Positions 1-13,444 of a stretch of DNA of 64,000 nt are shown one piece after another. The number at the start of each line of letters is the position of its first letter. Within the stretch, counting starts at the first letter, position 1. The notes under the pieces are model-generated. The model worked only from the letters and a program-made list of their open reading frames with translations. It was not told the DNA's origin and did no database searches. The position numbers and the translations under genes were made by a program. This stretch comes from Sapria himalayana (lineage: Eukaryota; Streptophyta; Magnoliopsida; Malpighiales; Rafflesiaceae), in contig JAREIK010011456.1 in assembly GCA_029783825.1 (NCBI GenBank), positions 1 through 64,000 on the forward strand, given 5' to 3'.

Positions 1-2900
1 AAAAAATTTATTTAAATTATATATGTCTCACTCATTATTTATTTTGTAATTAATATTTCTATAAAAATAAACTAAAAAATAATTAAAATGAATATTTAAA
101 ATTATAATGAATACAAATAAAAATGAAATTTATTATTTATTATTTAGGTTATATAGGTTTAATGGTTTAAGTATTTAGAAAGTTTTGGGGTTAAAAAGTC
201 TAGATATTTAAATGATTAGGCATTTAGTTGTTTATAAGTTTTATTTAAATAATAAAATAATTAAAAAATTATTTTTGTGATTTTTTATCATTTTTGAAGG
301 TTATAACCTTTGAAAATATAATAATTTTTAAATTTTTTTCAAATGTAAATATAATATTTAGTTATAATAATCTTAATAATTATAAGACATTTAAATTCAA
401 TATAAGTAATTTTATTGTTCGATATTATAAAAATGATCAAATAATAAATTAATAAACTATTATTAATAAGATTGATATTAATTAAAATATAATTGCAAAA
501 CCTATATATAATGATTCAAAATCAAAGTAAAATATATTACTAAATAATAATTTTTTGTTTTTATATTTTTACTTCTTTTTATATGCTTATATATTTTTTG
601 ATTAAAAATAAATTATTAAAATTATATTGTCTCGCTCATTATTTATTTTGTAATTAATATTTCTATGAAAAATAAACTAATAAATAAGTAAAATGTATAT
701 TTAAAATTATAATGAATACAAATTAAAATGAGATTTATGATTTATTATATGTGGTATACCGGTTTAATAGTTTGATTATTTAGGGGTTTTGTCGTAAAAT
801 ATAATAAATAACTAATACAAATTAAAATCACAAATAAAATTATTTGTGATTTATTATATGATTTATTAGATTTCTTCTGATAATCATAGGTTATAACCTT
901 TAAAAATAAAATAATTTTTAAAATTTTTAGAATTGTGAATACTATGTATAATTATATTAATCTTACTAATTATATATCATATAAATTCAATATAAATAAT
1001 TTTATTGATATATATTATAATAATGATTAAAAATTAAATTAATAAACTATTATTAATAATATAAATATTAATTAAAATATATTTACATAACACAAAATAA
1101 TTCAAAATCAAATCAAAATATATTACTAAATAATAATATTTAATTTTTAAATTTGTCCTTCTTTTTATACGTTTATATTTTTTTGATTGAAAATAAATTA
1201 TTTAAATAATATTTGTCTTACTTGAAATTTATTTTGTAATTAATTTTTCTAAATAATTAAACTATAAATAATTAAAATGAATATTTAAAATTATAATTAA
1301 TAGAAATAAAAATGATATTTATTATTTATTAAGTAGTATATAGATGTTAAAAAGTTTATGTATTTAGAAGTTTTGGGGTTTATGAGCTTACTAATTTAAG
1401 TATGTAAGCATTTAATTGTCTATAGGTTTTATTTAAAAAATAAATAACTAAAAATTTATTTTTATTATTTTTTCTCATTTTTTAATATTATAACCTTTTA
1501 AAATATAATAATTTTTAAATTTTTTTCAAAATTGAATACAATATTTATTGATACTAATCAAAATAATTATATATCATATAAATTCAATATAAACAATTTT
1601 ATTGATAGATATTATAATAATTATCAAAAAATAAATTAACAATCTTTTATGAATAAGATTGATATTACTTAAAATATAATATCAAAACCTAAAATGATTC
1701 AAAATCAATGCAAAATATATTACTAAATAATAATTATTTGTTTTTAAATTATTATTCTTTTTATAAGCTTATCAATTTTTTGATGAAAAATAATTTTTAT
1801 AAATTATATTCTTAACTCATAATTTATTTTATAATTAATACATTAATAAAAATAAAAAACAAAACAATCAAAATGAATTTTTTAAATTATAATGAAAACA
1901 AATAAAAATGAAATTTATTAATTATTATTTAGGGTATACCGATTTAAAAAATTATCTATATAGGGGTATCAGAATATTGTAGTTTAGTGATTTAAATGCT
2001 TAGGCATTTAGTGGTGTATAGATTTTATTTAAACAATAGAATAACAAAGAAAAAATATTTTTTTTTAATTTTTTACATTTTCAAAGCTTATAACATTTGA
2101 AAATATAATAATTTTAAAATTTTTTTGAAAAGTGAATACAATATTTAGTTATAATAATCATTATATTTATATATCTTATAAATTCAATATAAACATTTTT
2201 ATTGATAAATATTCTAATAATGGTGAAAAAATAACTTAATAATCTATTATTAATAAGATAGATATCAATTAAAATATATTTACAAAACCGAAAATGATTC
2301 AGTAGCAAAGCAAAATATATTACTATACAATAATTTTTTGTTTTGAAATTTTTTTTCTTTTAAAAAGTTTAACTATAATTTTTTGATGAAAAATAATTTA
2401 TATAAATTATATTTGTGTAACTCATAAATTATTTTGTAATTAATTTTTATATAAAAATGAACAAATAAATAATTAAAATGAATATTTAAAATTAGAATTA
2501 AAAAATGAGATTTATTATTTATTATTTTTGGGTATACCGGTCTAATTCAAATTAGATTTGTCTAACTAATAATTTATTTTGTATTTAATATTTCTATAAA
2601 AATAAACTAAAAATTAATTAAAAAAAAAATTAAAATTATACTGAATAAACATTAAAATGATAATTATGATTTATTATTAATGTATACTAGTTTAATGGTT
2701 TAAGTATTTAGAGGTTTTGTCTTTTAGGAGTTTAGTGATTTAGGTTTTTAGGCATTTAGTGGTTTATAGGTTTTATTTAATCAATAAAATAACAAAAAAA
2801 AATTTGTAATTTTGTCTAATTTTCATAGGTTATAACCTTTGAAAATATAATAATATTTAAAATTATTTGAAATGTGAATACAATATTTAGTTATAATAAT
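1..2900 (+). repeat. Five-monomer higher-order unit A-B-C-D-E, copy 1
   Basis: Dyad centres near 303 (A), 893 (B), 1490 (C), 2090 (D) and 2832 (E). The same subtypes follow in the same order with almost the same spacing at 31512, 32114, 32710, 33309 and 33993, an offset of about 31.2 kb. An inverted version lies at 48812 (E), 49554 (D), 50150 (C), 50745 (B) and about 51144 (A, truncated). Private features identify each subtype: A reads AAGACATTTAAATT after the dyad, B reads ACTATGTATAATTATATTAA, and E has a TTCATAGG left dyad arm. The repetition is seen directly; calling it a higher-order repeat is inference. Confidence 0.75.
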
Positions 2901-5835
2901 TTTAATAATTCTATATCATATAAAATAAATATAAACAATTTTATTTATAGATATTATAATAATGATCAAAAATTAAATTAATAAAATATTTATAATAAGA
3001 TAAATTTTAAGTAAAAAATATTTACAAAACCAATATTGATTCAAAATTAAAGTAAAATATATTAGTTGATAATAATTTTTAATTTTTAATAATACTTCTT
3101 TTATACTTCTTTTAAAAGCGTATATATATTTTTTTGATTAAAAATAAATTATTTAAATTATGTGTTGCACTCATAATTTATTTTGTAATAAAAATATCTA
3201 TAAAAATAAACTAAAAATAATTAAAATGAATATTTAAAATTATAAAGAATACAAATAAAAATGACATTTATTATTTATTATTTTGGATATATATATTTAA
3301 TGGTTTAAGTATTTAGGGGATTTTGGTGTTTAGGAGTCTAGAGATTTAAATGTTTAGGCATTTAGTGGATTATAAGTTTTATATAAATAATAAAATAATA
3401 AAAAAATAATTTTTGTGATTTTTTATCATTTTTGAAGGTTATAACCTTTGAAAATGTAATAATTTTTAAATTTTTTTCAAATGTAAATATAATATTTAGT
3501 TATAATAATCTTAATAATTTCAAGACATTTAAATTGAATATAAGTAATTTTATTCTCCGATATTATAAAAATGATCAAATAATAAATTAAAAAACTTTTA
3601 TTAATAAGATTGATAGGAATTAAAATATAATTGCAAAACATATATATAATGATTCAAAATCAAAGTAAAATATATTATTAAATATATAATTTTTTGTTTT
3701 AAATTTTTAGTTCTTTTTATATGCTTATATTTTTTTTTGATTAAAAATAAATTATTAAAATTATAGTTGTCTCAATCATTATTTATTTTGTAATTAATAT
3801 TTCTATAAAAAATAAACTAATAAATAATTAAAATGAATATTTAAAATTATAATGAATACAAATTAAAATAAGATTTATGATTTATTATATGTGGTATAGT
3901 GGTTTAATTGTTTAATTATTTTGGAGTTTTGTCGTTTAGGAGTTTATCAATTTATGCTTTTAGGTATTTAGTGGTTTATAGGTTTTATTTATATAATAAA
4001 AATAAAATTTTTTTTTTAGATTTTTTCTGATTTTCAAAGGTTATAACCTTTGAAAATAAAATAATTTTTAAAATTTATTGAAATGTGAATACTATGTATA
4101 ATTATATTAATATTACTAATTATATATCATATAAATTCAATATAAACAATTTTAATGATACATATTAAAATAATGATCATAAATTAAATTAATAAACTAT
4201 TATTAATAATATAAATAATAATTAAAATATATTTACATAACATAATGATTCAAAATCAAATAAAAAAATATTACTAAATAATAATATCTAGATGAAAATA
4301 TATTACTATAAAAAATGATTCAGAAGAAAGCAAAATATATTACTATATAATTATTTGTTGTTTTGAAATTTTTTTTCTTTTAAAATAAATTATTTTTCAT
4401 TTTAATGGAAAATAATTTATATACATTATATTTGTCTAACTCATAATTTATTTTGTAATTAATATTTATATAAAAATAATCAAATAAATAATTAAAATGA
4501 ATATTAAAATTTATAATGAATAAAATAATATTGAGATTTATTTTTTATTATTTAGGGTTACCGGTTTAAAAGGATTATTATTCATTATTTAGGGCTTTAG
4601 AGATTTAGGAGTTATTGATTTAAGTGTTTAGGCATTGAGTAGTTTATAGGTTTTATTTAAACAATGAAATATCAAAAAAAATATTTTTTTTATTTTTTCA
4701 AATTTTCAAAGGTTATAATATTTGAAAATATAATAATTTTAAAATTTTTTTCAAAAGTGAATTCAATATTTAGTTATAATAATCATTATATTTAAATATC
4801 ATATTAATTCAATATAAACAATTTTATTAATAAATATTCCAATAAAGATTAAAAAATAAATTAATAATCTATTTTTATAAGATAGATATCAATTAAAATA
4901 CAAAACCAATAATGATTCAGAAGCAAAGCAAATTATATTATTATATAATATATTTTTGTTTTTAATCTTTTTTTCTTTTAAAAAGTTTATCTATATTTTT
5001 TTTACTGAAAAATAATTTATATAAATTATAATTGTCTAACTCATAATTTTTTTTGTAATTAATATTCATATTAAAATAAACAAATAAATAATTAAAATGA
5101 ATATTTAAAATTATAATGAAAAAAATAAAAATGGATTTATTGTTTATTATTTAGGATATATCTGATTAAATAAATATCTATTTAGGGTTTTCGAGATTTA
5201 AAAGTTATTCATTTAAGTATTTAGGCAATAAGTGGTTTATAGGTTTTATTTAAACAGTGAAATAACAAATAAATTATTTTTGATATTTTTTCAAATTTTC
5301 AAAGACGATAACCTTTGAAAATATAATAATTTTAAAATTTTTTAAAAATGTTATTACAATATTTAGTAATAATAATTATTATAACAATATATAATATAAA
5401 CTAAATATAAACAATTTTATTGATAGATATTATATCAATTATCAAAAAATAAATTAATAAACTATTATTAATATGATAGATATAAATTAAAATTTAATTA
5501 CAAAAACTAAAATGATTAAAAATCAAAGTAAATTTATTACTAAATAATAATTTTTGTTTTTTTGTTTTTGCCTCATTTTATAACATTATATATTTTTTTG
5601 ATAAAAAATAAATTATTTAAATTATATTTGTATCACTCATAATCTATTTTGTAATTAATATTTCAATAAATTATATAAATTATATTTAAGGTTTACGAGT
5701 TTAAAGGTTTAAGTATTTAGTGGCTTTGGGGTTTAAGAGTTTAGAGATTTATGTGTTTAGGTATTTAATGGTTTATAAGTTTTATTTAAAGAATGATATA
5801 AAAAAATTTATTTATTGTTATTTTTTCTCAATTTT
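1..5835 (+). repeat. A+T-rich satellite array, plus-oriented block 1
   Basis: About nine tandem monomers. The GGTTATAACC dyad centres lie near 303, 893, 1490, 2090, 2832, 3441 and 4043, giving spacings of 590-610 bp and one of 742 bp; degenerate dyads follow near 4700 and 5310. Reading from the dyad, each monomer has an A/T-only stretch, a TCAAAATCAAAGTAAAATAT-like segment, a TAAAATGAATATTTAAAATT-like segment, GGTATACC, the TTTAGNNN octamer segment and the next dyad. Five subtypes (called A to E here) occur in order at 303-2832, then A and B repeat at 3441 and 4043. Near 4270-4330 the array jumps from one subtype to another by an internal deletion. I see no coding region: open frames here are low-complexity I/N/Y/K strings in A/T DNA. 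The block runs off the left edge of the window. Confidence 0.93.
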
Positions 5836-6130
5836 GAAGGTTATAACAATTTTATAATAATTATAATTATAATAATTATATATTTAAATTTTATAACCTT
5901 GATAATTTATATACTATATTTAAACAATTTTGAAGTTATGATATATTTAAACTATTTACTAAATATAATTATAATAATTATCAATTGTTATTCATAATAA
6001 TTATAACAATTTTGAAGTTATGATAATTATATATTTAGTATTCACATTTAGTATATAATTATAATAATTATCATTAATATACTAAATAATATACATTTAG
6101 TATATTATTAATATACATTTAGGTTTTATT
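5836..6130. repeat. Scrambled palindromic junction between plus and minus satellite
   Basis: The last plus-oriented monomer decays just after its dyad into short direct and inverted fragments of satellite. A 21-bp segment containing ATTTTGAAGTTATGATA occurs at 5923-5943 and again at 6005-6025. An inverted repeat with perfect 12-bp arms AATATACTAAAT / ATTTAGTATATT (6076-6087 and 6095-6106) and a 7-bp loop sits next to the point where the array resumes in minus orientation at the GGTATACC motif (about 6156-6163). No gene is visible. The patch looks like a repair or template-switching scar, which is inference. Confidence 0.7.
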
Positions 6131-9100
6131 TAGACATATATAACTTAAATTAAACCGGTATACCCTAAATAATAATTAATAAATCTCATTTTTTTTTCAT
6201 TATAATTTTAAATATTCATTTTAATTATTTATTTGTTTATTTTTATATAAATATTAATTACAAAATAAATTATGAGTTAGACAAATATAATTTATATAAA
6301 TTATTTTTAAACAAAAAATATAGATAAACTTTTTAAAATAAAAAAAAATTCAAAACAAAAAATTATTATATTGTAATATATTTTGCTTTGCTTATGAATT
6401 ATTATAGGTTTTGAAATTATATGTTAATTTGAAATCTCTTATTAATAATAAATTATTTATTTTTTTTTTGATTATTATTAGAATATTTATCAATAAAATT
6501 GGTTATATTGAATTTATATAATATATAAATATAATGATTATTATAACTAAATATTGTATTCACTTTTGAAAAAAATGTAAAAATTATTATATTTTCAAAG
6601 GTTATAACCTTAAAAATTGAGAAAAAATAATAATAATAACTTTTTTGTAATTTCATTTTTAAAATAAAACCTATAGATCATTAAATGCTTACTTACTTAA
6701 ATAAAGTAAGCTCATAAATCCCGAAACCCCTAAATTCATAAACCTTTTAACAGCTATATACTACTTAATAAATAATAAATCTCATTTTTATTTCTAATTA
6801 TTATAATTTTAAATATTAATTTTAATTATTTATAGTTAAATTTTTTAGAAAAATTAATTACAAAATAAAGTTCAAGTGAGACAAATATTATTTAAATAAT
6901 TTATTTTAATAAAAAAAATATAAGGTTATAAAAAGAAGGAAATTTTAAAAAATTAAATATTATTATTTAGTAATATATTTTGATTTGATTTTGAATCATT
7001 TTGTGTTATGTAAATATATTTTAATTAATATTTATATTATTAATGATAGTTTATTAATTTAATTTTTGATCATTATTATAATATCTATCATTAAAATTAT
7101 TTATATTGAATTTATATGATATTTAATTAGTAAGATTAAGATAATTATACATTGTATTCACATTTCAAAAAATTTTAAAAATTATTTTATTTTCAAAGGT
7201 TATAACCTTTGAAAATCAGAAAAAATCAAAAATAGAATTTTAAATTTTTATTATATAAATAAATCATATAAACCATTAAATGCTTAAAAACATAAATTAC
7301 TAGACTCCTAAAAGACAAAACTCCTAAATAATCAAACCATTAAACCTGTATACAACATATAATAAATCATAAATCTCATTTTAATTTGTATTCATTATAA
7401 TTTTAAATATTCATTTTAATTATTTATTAGTTTATTTTTTATAGAAATATTCATCACAAAATAAATAATGAGTGAGACAAATATAATTTTAATAATTTAT
7501 TTTTAATCAAAAAAAAAATAAGCTTATATAAAGAAGTAAAAATTTAAAAACAACAAATTATTATTTAGTAATATATTTTGCTTTGATTTTGAATCGATAT
7601 ATATAAGTTTTGCAATTATATTTTAATTGCTATCAATCTTATTAAGAATAGTTTATTAATTTATTATTTGATCAATTTTATAAATCTAACAATAAAATTA
7701 CTTATATTGAATTTAAATGCCTTATAATTATTAAGATTATTATAACGAAATATTATATTTACATTTGAAAAAAATTTAAAAATTATTATATTTTCAAAGG
7801 TTATAACCTTCAAAAATGATAAAAAATCACAAAAATAATTTTTTTATTATTTTATTATTTAAATAAAACTTATAAACCACTAAATGCCTAAACATTTAAA
7901 TCTCTAGACTACTAAACCCCAAAACCCCCTAAATACTTAAACCATTAAACCTATATAACCTAAATAATAAATAATAAATCTCATTTTTATTTGTATTCAT
8001 TATTTTTTAAATATTCATTTTAATTTTTTTAGTTTATTTTTATAGAAATAATAATTACAAAATAAATAATGAGTGAGACATATATAATTTAAATAAATTA
8101 TTTTTTATGAAAAAAAATATAAGCTTATAAAAATAAACAAAATTTCAAAAATTTAAAATTTTATTTAGTAATATAATTTACTTTGATTTTGAATAATTTT
8201 GGGTTTTGCAAATTTATTTTAATTAATATCTATCTTATTATTAATAGTTTATTAATTTATTTTTTGATCATTTTTATAATATATATTAATACATTTTTTT
8301 AAATTGAATCAACGACAAATATAATTTTTAAGATTATTATAACTAAGTATTGTATTCATATTTTATAACTATTAAAAAATTATTATATTTTTAAATATTA
8401 TAACATTTGAAAATCAAGAAAATTCATAAAAAAATTTTTTTTGTTATTTCTTTGATTAAATAAAACCTATAAACACCTAAATGTGTAAACATATATATCA
8501 ATAAACTCATTAACCCCAAAACCACAAAAAACTTAAACAATTAAATAGTTATACACTAAATAATAAATCTTAAATCTCATTTTTATTAGTATTCATTATA
8601 ATTTTAAATATACATTTTAATTATTTATTAGTTTATTTTTATAGAAATATAAATTAAAAATTAAATTATTAGTGAGATAGATATAATTTAAATATTTTAT
8701 TTTTCATCAAAAAAATATATAGGCTATAAATTGACACAAAAATTTAAAAATTTAAAATTAATATTTCCTAAAATATTTCACTTTGATTTATAATAATTTT
8801 AGGATTTTAAAATATATTTTAAACAATATTTATCTTATTAATAATTGTTTATTACATTTATATGATCATTATTATAATATATATCAATAAAATAGTTTAT
8901 ATTGAATTTATATGATATATAATTATTATGATTATTATTACTTCATAATATATTCACTTTTCAAAAAAAATTATAAATTATTATATTTTTAAAGGTTATA
9001 ACATTCAAAAATGAGAACAAATAAAAAAATAAATTTTTTGTTCTTTTATTTTTTATATAAAACCTATAAACCACTAAATGACTAAATTTTAAAATGATTA

Positions 9101-12100
9101 AACTCCTAAACCCCGAAGCCCTTAAATACTTAAAACATTAAATTAGTATAATCCAAATAATAAATCATAAATCTAGTTTTTATTAGTATTCATTATAATT
9201 TTTAATATTCATTTTAATTATTTATCAGTTTATTTTTATAGAATTATTAATTACAAAATAAATTATTTGTGCGACATATATAGTTTAAATAATTTATTTT
9301 AATTAAAAAAAGCTTATAAAAAAAGGCAACTTTTTAAAAATAAATAATTATTATTTTGTAATATATCTTATTTTGATTTTGAATCATTTTAGATTTTACA
9401 ATTATATTTTAATTTATATCATTCTTATAAATACTAGTTTATTAATTTATTTATTGATCATTATTATAATATCTATCAATAAAATTATTTATATTGAGTT
9501 TACATTATATATAATTATTAAGATTATTATAACTAAATATTATATTCACATTTAAAAAAATTAAAAATTATTATATTTTCAAAGGTTATAAACTTCAAAA
9601 ATTAAAAAAAAATCAAAAAATTTAATTTTTTATTTTTTCATTCTTTAAATAAAAACTATAAATCACTAAAGGACTAAACAATTAAATCACTAAACTCCTA
9701 AACCACAAAACACCTAAATACTTAAACAATTAAACTGGTATATCCAGAATAATAAATAATAAATCTCAATTTTATTTGTATTCATTATAATTCTAAATAT
9801 TCATTTTAATTATTTATTAGTTTATTATTATAGAATTATAAAATACAAAATAAATTATGAGTAAGACAAATATAATTTAAATAATTTATTTTTAATTAAC
9901 AAAAATATAAACTTATAAAAAAATCAAAACATTAAAAAAAATTATTATTTAGTAATATATTTTACTTTGATTTGAATAAATTTAGATTTTGCAAATACTT
10001 TTTAAATAATATCTATTATATTAATAATAGTTTATTAATTTATTTTTTGATCATTATTATAATATCTAGCATTGTGATTATTTATATTGAATTTAAATGA
10101 CTTATATTTATGAAGATTATTATAAATAAATATTATATTTACATTAGAAAAAAATTTAAAAATTATTATATTTTCAAAGGATGTAACCTTCAAAAATTAG
10201 AAAATATAAAAAAAATAAATTTTATGTTATATCATTGTTTAAATAAAACTTATAAACCACTAAATCTCTAAACACTTAAATCTCTAAACTTTTTAACACA
10301 AAAACCCCTAAATACTTAAACCTTTAAACTCGTAAACCTTAATTATAATTTAAATAATTTATTAAAATATTAATTACAAAATAAATTATGAGTGATACAA
10401 ATTTAATTTAAATAATTTATTTTTCGTCAAAAAAAAATATAGGCTTATAAAAAGAAGAAAAAACTAAAAAACAAAAATTATTATTTAGTAATAAATTTTA
10501 CTTGGATTTTGAATAATTTTAGGTTTTGAAATTATATTTTAATTTATTTCTATCATATTAATAATAGCATATTAATTTATTTTTTGATAATTGTTTTAAT
10601 ATCTAACAATAAAATTCATTATATTTTGTTTCTATTATATATAATTATAATGCTTAGTATTACAAAATATTGTATTTACGTTTTTAAAAAATTTTAAAAT
10701 TATTATATTTTCCAAGGTTATAACCTTTGAAAATGTGAGAAAATATCAAAAGTAATTTTTTTGTTAATTCATTGTTTAAATAAATCCTATAAACCACTAA
10801 ATGCCTAAACACTTAAATCAATAACTCCTAAATCTCTAAAACCCTATAAAGATAATCCTTTTATACTAGTATACCCTAAAAATAAATAATAAATCTCAAT
10901 ATTATATTTTTCATTATAATTTAAAATATTTATTTTAATTATTTATTTGTTTATTTTTATATAAATATTAATTACAAAATAAATTATGAGTTAGAAAAAT
11001 ATAATTTAAATAAATTATTTTTCATCAAAAAATATACATGAACTTATAAAAAGAATAAAAAAATTAAAAACTAAAATTTATTATATAGTAATATATTTTG
11101 CTCTCCTTCTGAATCAGTTAGGTTTTGTAATTATATTTTAATTGATATCTATCTTATTAATAATTGTTTATTAATTTATTTTTTGATCATTATTAGAATA
11201 TTTATCAATAAAATTGAAAATATTGAATTTAAATAATATATAAATATAATGATTATTATAACTAAATATTGAATTCACTTTTGAAAAAAATTTAAAAATT
11301 ATTATATTTCCAAAGGTTATAACCTTTGGAAATATGGGAAAATAATAAAAATAAATTTTGGGTTATTTTATTTTTTATATAAAACCTATAAACCACTAAA
11401 TGCATACACAGTTATATCAGTAAACTACTAAACCCCGTAATGCCTAAATACATAAACCATTAAACCGCTATATACTACTAAATAATTAATAAATTTAATT
11501 TTTATTTCAATTTATTCTTATTTTAAATATTCATTTTAATTATTTATTAGTTTATTTTTATAGAAATTTTTATTACAAAATAAATTAAGAGTGCGACACA
11601 TATAATTTAAATAATTTATTTTTAATCAAAAAATATATATACGCTTTTAAAAGAAGTAAAAATTTAAAAATTAAAAATTATTATCCATTAATATTTTTTA
11701 CTTTAATTTTGAATCAATTTGGGTTTTATAAATATTTTTTAATTAATATCAATCTTTTTTATTAATAGTTTATTAATTTAAATTTTGATCATTATTATAT
11801 TATCTATCAATAAAATTATTTATATTGAATTTATATGATATATAATTATTAAGATCATTATAACTAAATATTGTATTCACATTTAAAAAAATTTTAAATA
11901 TTATTATATTTTCAAAGGTTATAACCTATGAAAATGAGTAAATATTACAAATTTTGTTTAGTTATTTTATTGTAACCTATAAACCACAAAATGCCTAAAA
12001 ACATAAATTTCTAAACTCCTAAATTACAAAACCTATAAATACATAAACCATTAAATAGGTGTACATTAATAAAAAATCATAAATCTCAATTTAATTTTAA

Positions 12101-13444
12101 TTAAGTATAATTTTATATTTTTATTTTAATTATTTATAAGTTTACTTTTATAGAAATATTAATTACAAAATAAATTATTAGTGAGACAGATCTAATTTAA
12201 ATAATTTTTTTTATCAAAAAAAATATATATCCTTATAAAAAGAGGCAAAATTTTTAAAACAAAAATTTATTATTTAGTAATATATTTTATTTTTATTTTG
12301 AATCATTTTAGATTTTGCAATTATATTTTAATTTATATCATTCTTATTAATAATAGTTTATTAATTTTTTATTGATCATTATTATAATATCTATTAATAA
12401 AATTATTTATATTGAGTTTACATTATATATAATTATTAAAATTATTATTACTAAATATTATATTCACATTTAAAAAAATTAAAAATTATTATATTTTCAA
12501 AGGTTATAACCTTCAAAAATTAAAAAAAAATCAATAAATTAAAATTTTTATTTTTTCATTCTTTAAATAAAAACTATAAATCACTTAAGGCCTAAACACT
12601 TAAATCACTAAACCCCAAAATGCCTAAATACTTAAACCATAAAACTAGTATATCCTGAATAATAAATCTTTATTATATTTGTATTCATTATAATTTAAAA
12701 TATTCATTTTAATTATTTATTAGTTTATTTTTATAGAATTATAAATTGAAAATAAATTATGAGGAAGACAAATATAATTTAAATAATTTACTTTTAATAA
12801 CAAAAAATATAAAATTATAAAAAGAAGCAAACCATCAAAGAAAGTATTATTTGTAATATATTTTACTTTGATTTTGAATAAATTTACATTTTCCAAATAT
12901 ATTTAAAATAATATCTATTGTATTAAAAATAGATTATTAATTTATTTTTTGATCATTAATATAATATATTTCAATATAATTGTTTATATTGAATTTACAT
13001 GATATATAATTATTAAGATTATTATAACTAAATATAGTATTCACATATAAAAAAAATTTAAAAATTGTCATATTTTCAAAGTTTATAACCTTCAAAAATG
13101 AGAAAAAATAACAAAAATAAATTTTTTGTTATATCATTGTTTAAATAAAACTTATAAACCATTAAATGCCTAAATACATAAATCTCTAAACTCCTAAACC
13201 CCGAAGCCCCTAAATACCTAAACCTTTGAACTCGTAAACCTTAAATATAATTTAAATAATATATTGAAATATTAATTACAAAATAAATTATGAGTGATAC
13301 AAATATAATTTAAATAATTTATTTTTCATCAAAAAAATATATAAGCTTATAAAAAGAAGCAAAAACTAAAAAACAAAAATTATTATTTAGTAATAAATTT
13401 TACTTAGATTTTGAATAATTTTAGGTTTTGCAATTATATTTTAA
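6131..13444 (-). repeat. A+T-rich satellite array, minus-oriented block 2
   Basis: About twelve monomers of the same satellite read in reverse complement. Dyad centres are near 6604, 7202, 7803, 8390, 8996, 9595, 10190, 10721, 11320, 11921, 12505 and 13085. The order of private variants (C-like at 6604, B at 7202, A at 7803) is the mirror of block 1. One spacing (10190 to 10721) is shortened to about 530 bp, because the monomer there lacks the segment between TTGTAATTAATATT and the octamers, a deletion shared with monomers at 5650, 25900, 28440, 41280, 52950 and 55970. The telomere-like octamers read as CNNNCTAAA on the plus strand. No gene is visible. Confidence 0.92.
11304..11335. repeat. 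32-bp perfect palindrome with compensated arm change
   Basis: The dyad of this minus-oriented monomer has left arm ATATTTCCAAAGGTTA (11304-11319) and the exact reverse complement as right arm (11320-11335). The usual satellite arm is ATATTTTCAAAGGTTA, so the T-to-C change in one arm is matched by the A-to-G change in the other. Nothing else can be said about its function from sequence alone. Confidence 0.85.

Noticed and set aside
5815..5997. 60-codon frame in the scrambled junction
   Set aside because: Low-complexity isoleucine/asparagine product spanning rearranged satellite; no coding signal.
9373..9555. Recurring 60-80 codon open frames starting MILNHFR- or MLLN- on the strand opposite the satellite dyad (also 13616-13861, 25570-25764, 30904-31131, 40946-41140, 51374-51592, 56113-56307, 60959-61141, 61455-61637)
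   Set aside because: They recur because they are the same place in related monomers. The products are I/N/Y/L/K strings dictated by A/T-only DNA, lengths vary with random stops, and there is no sign of codon-level constraint.
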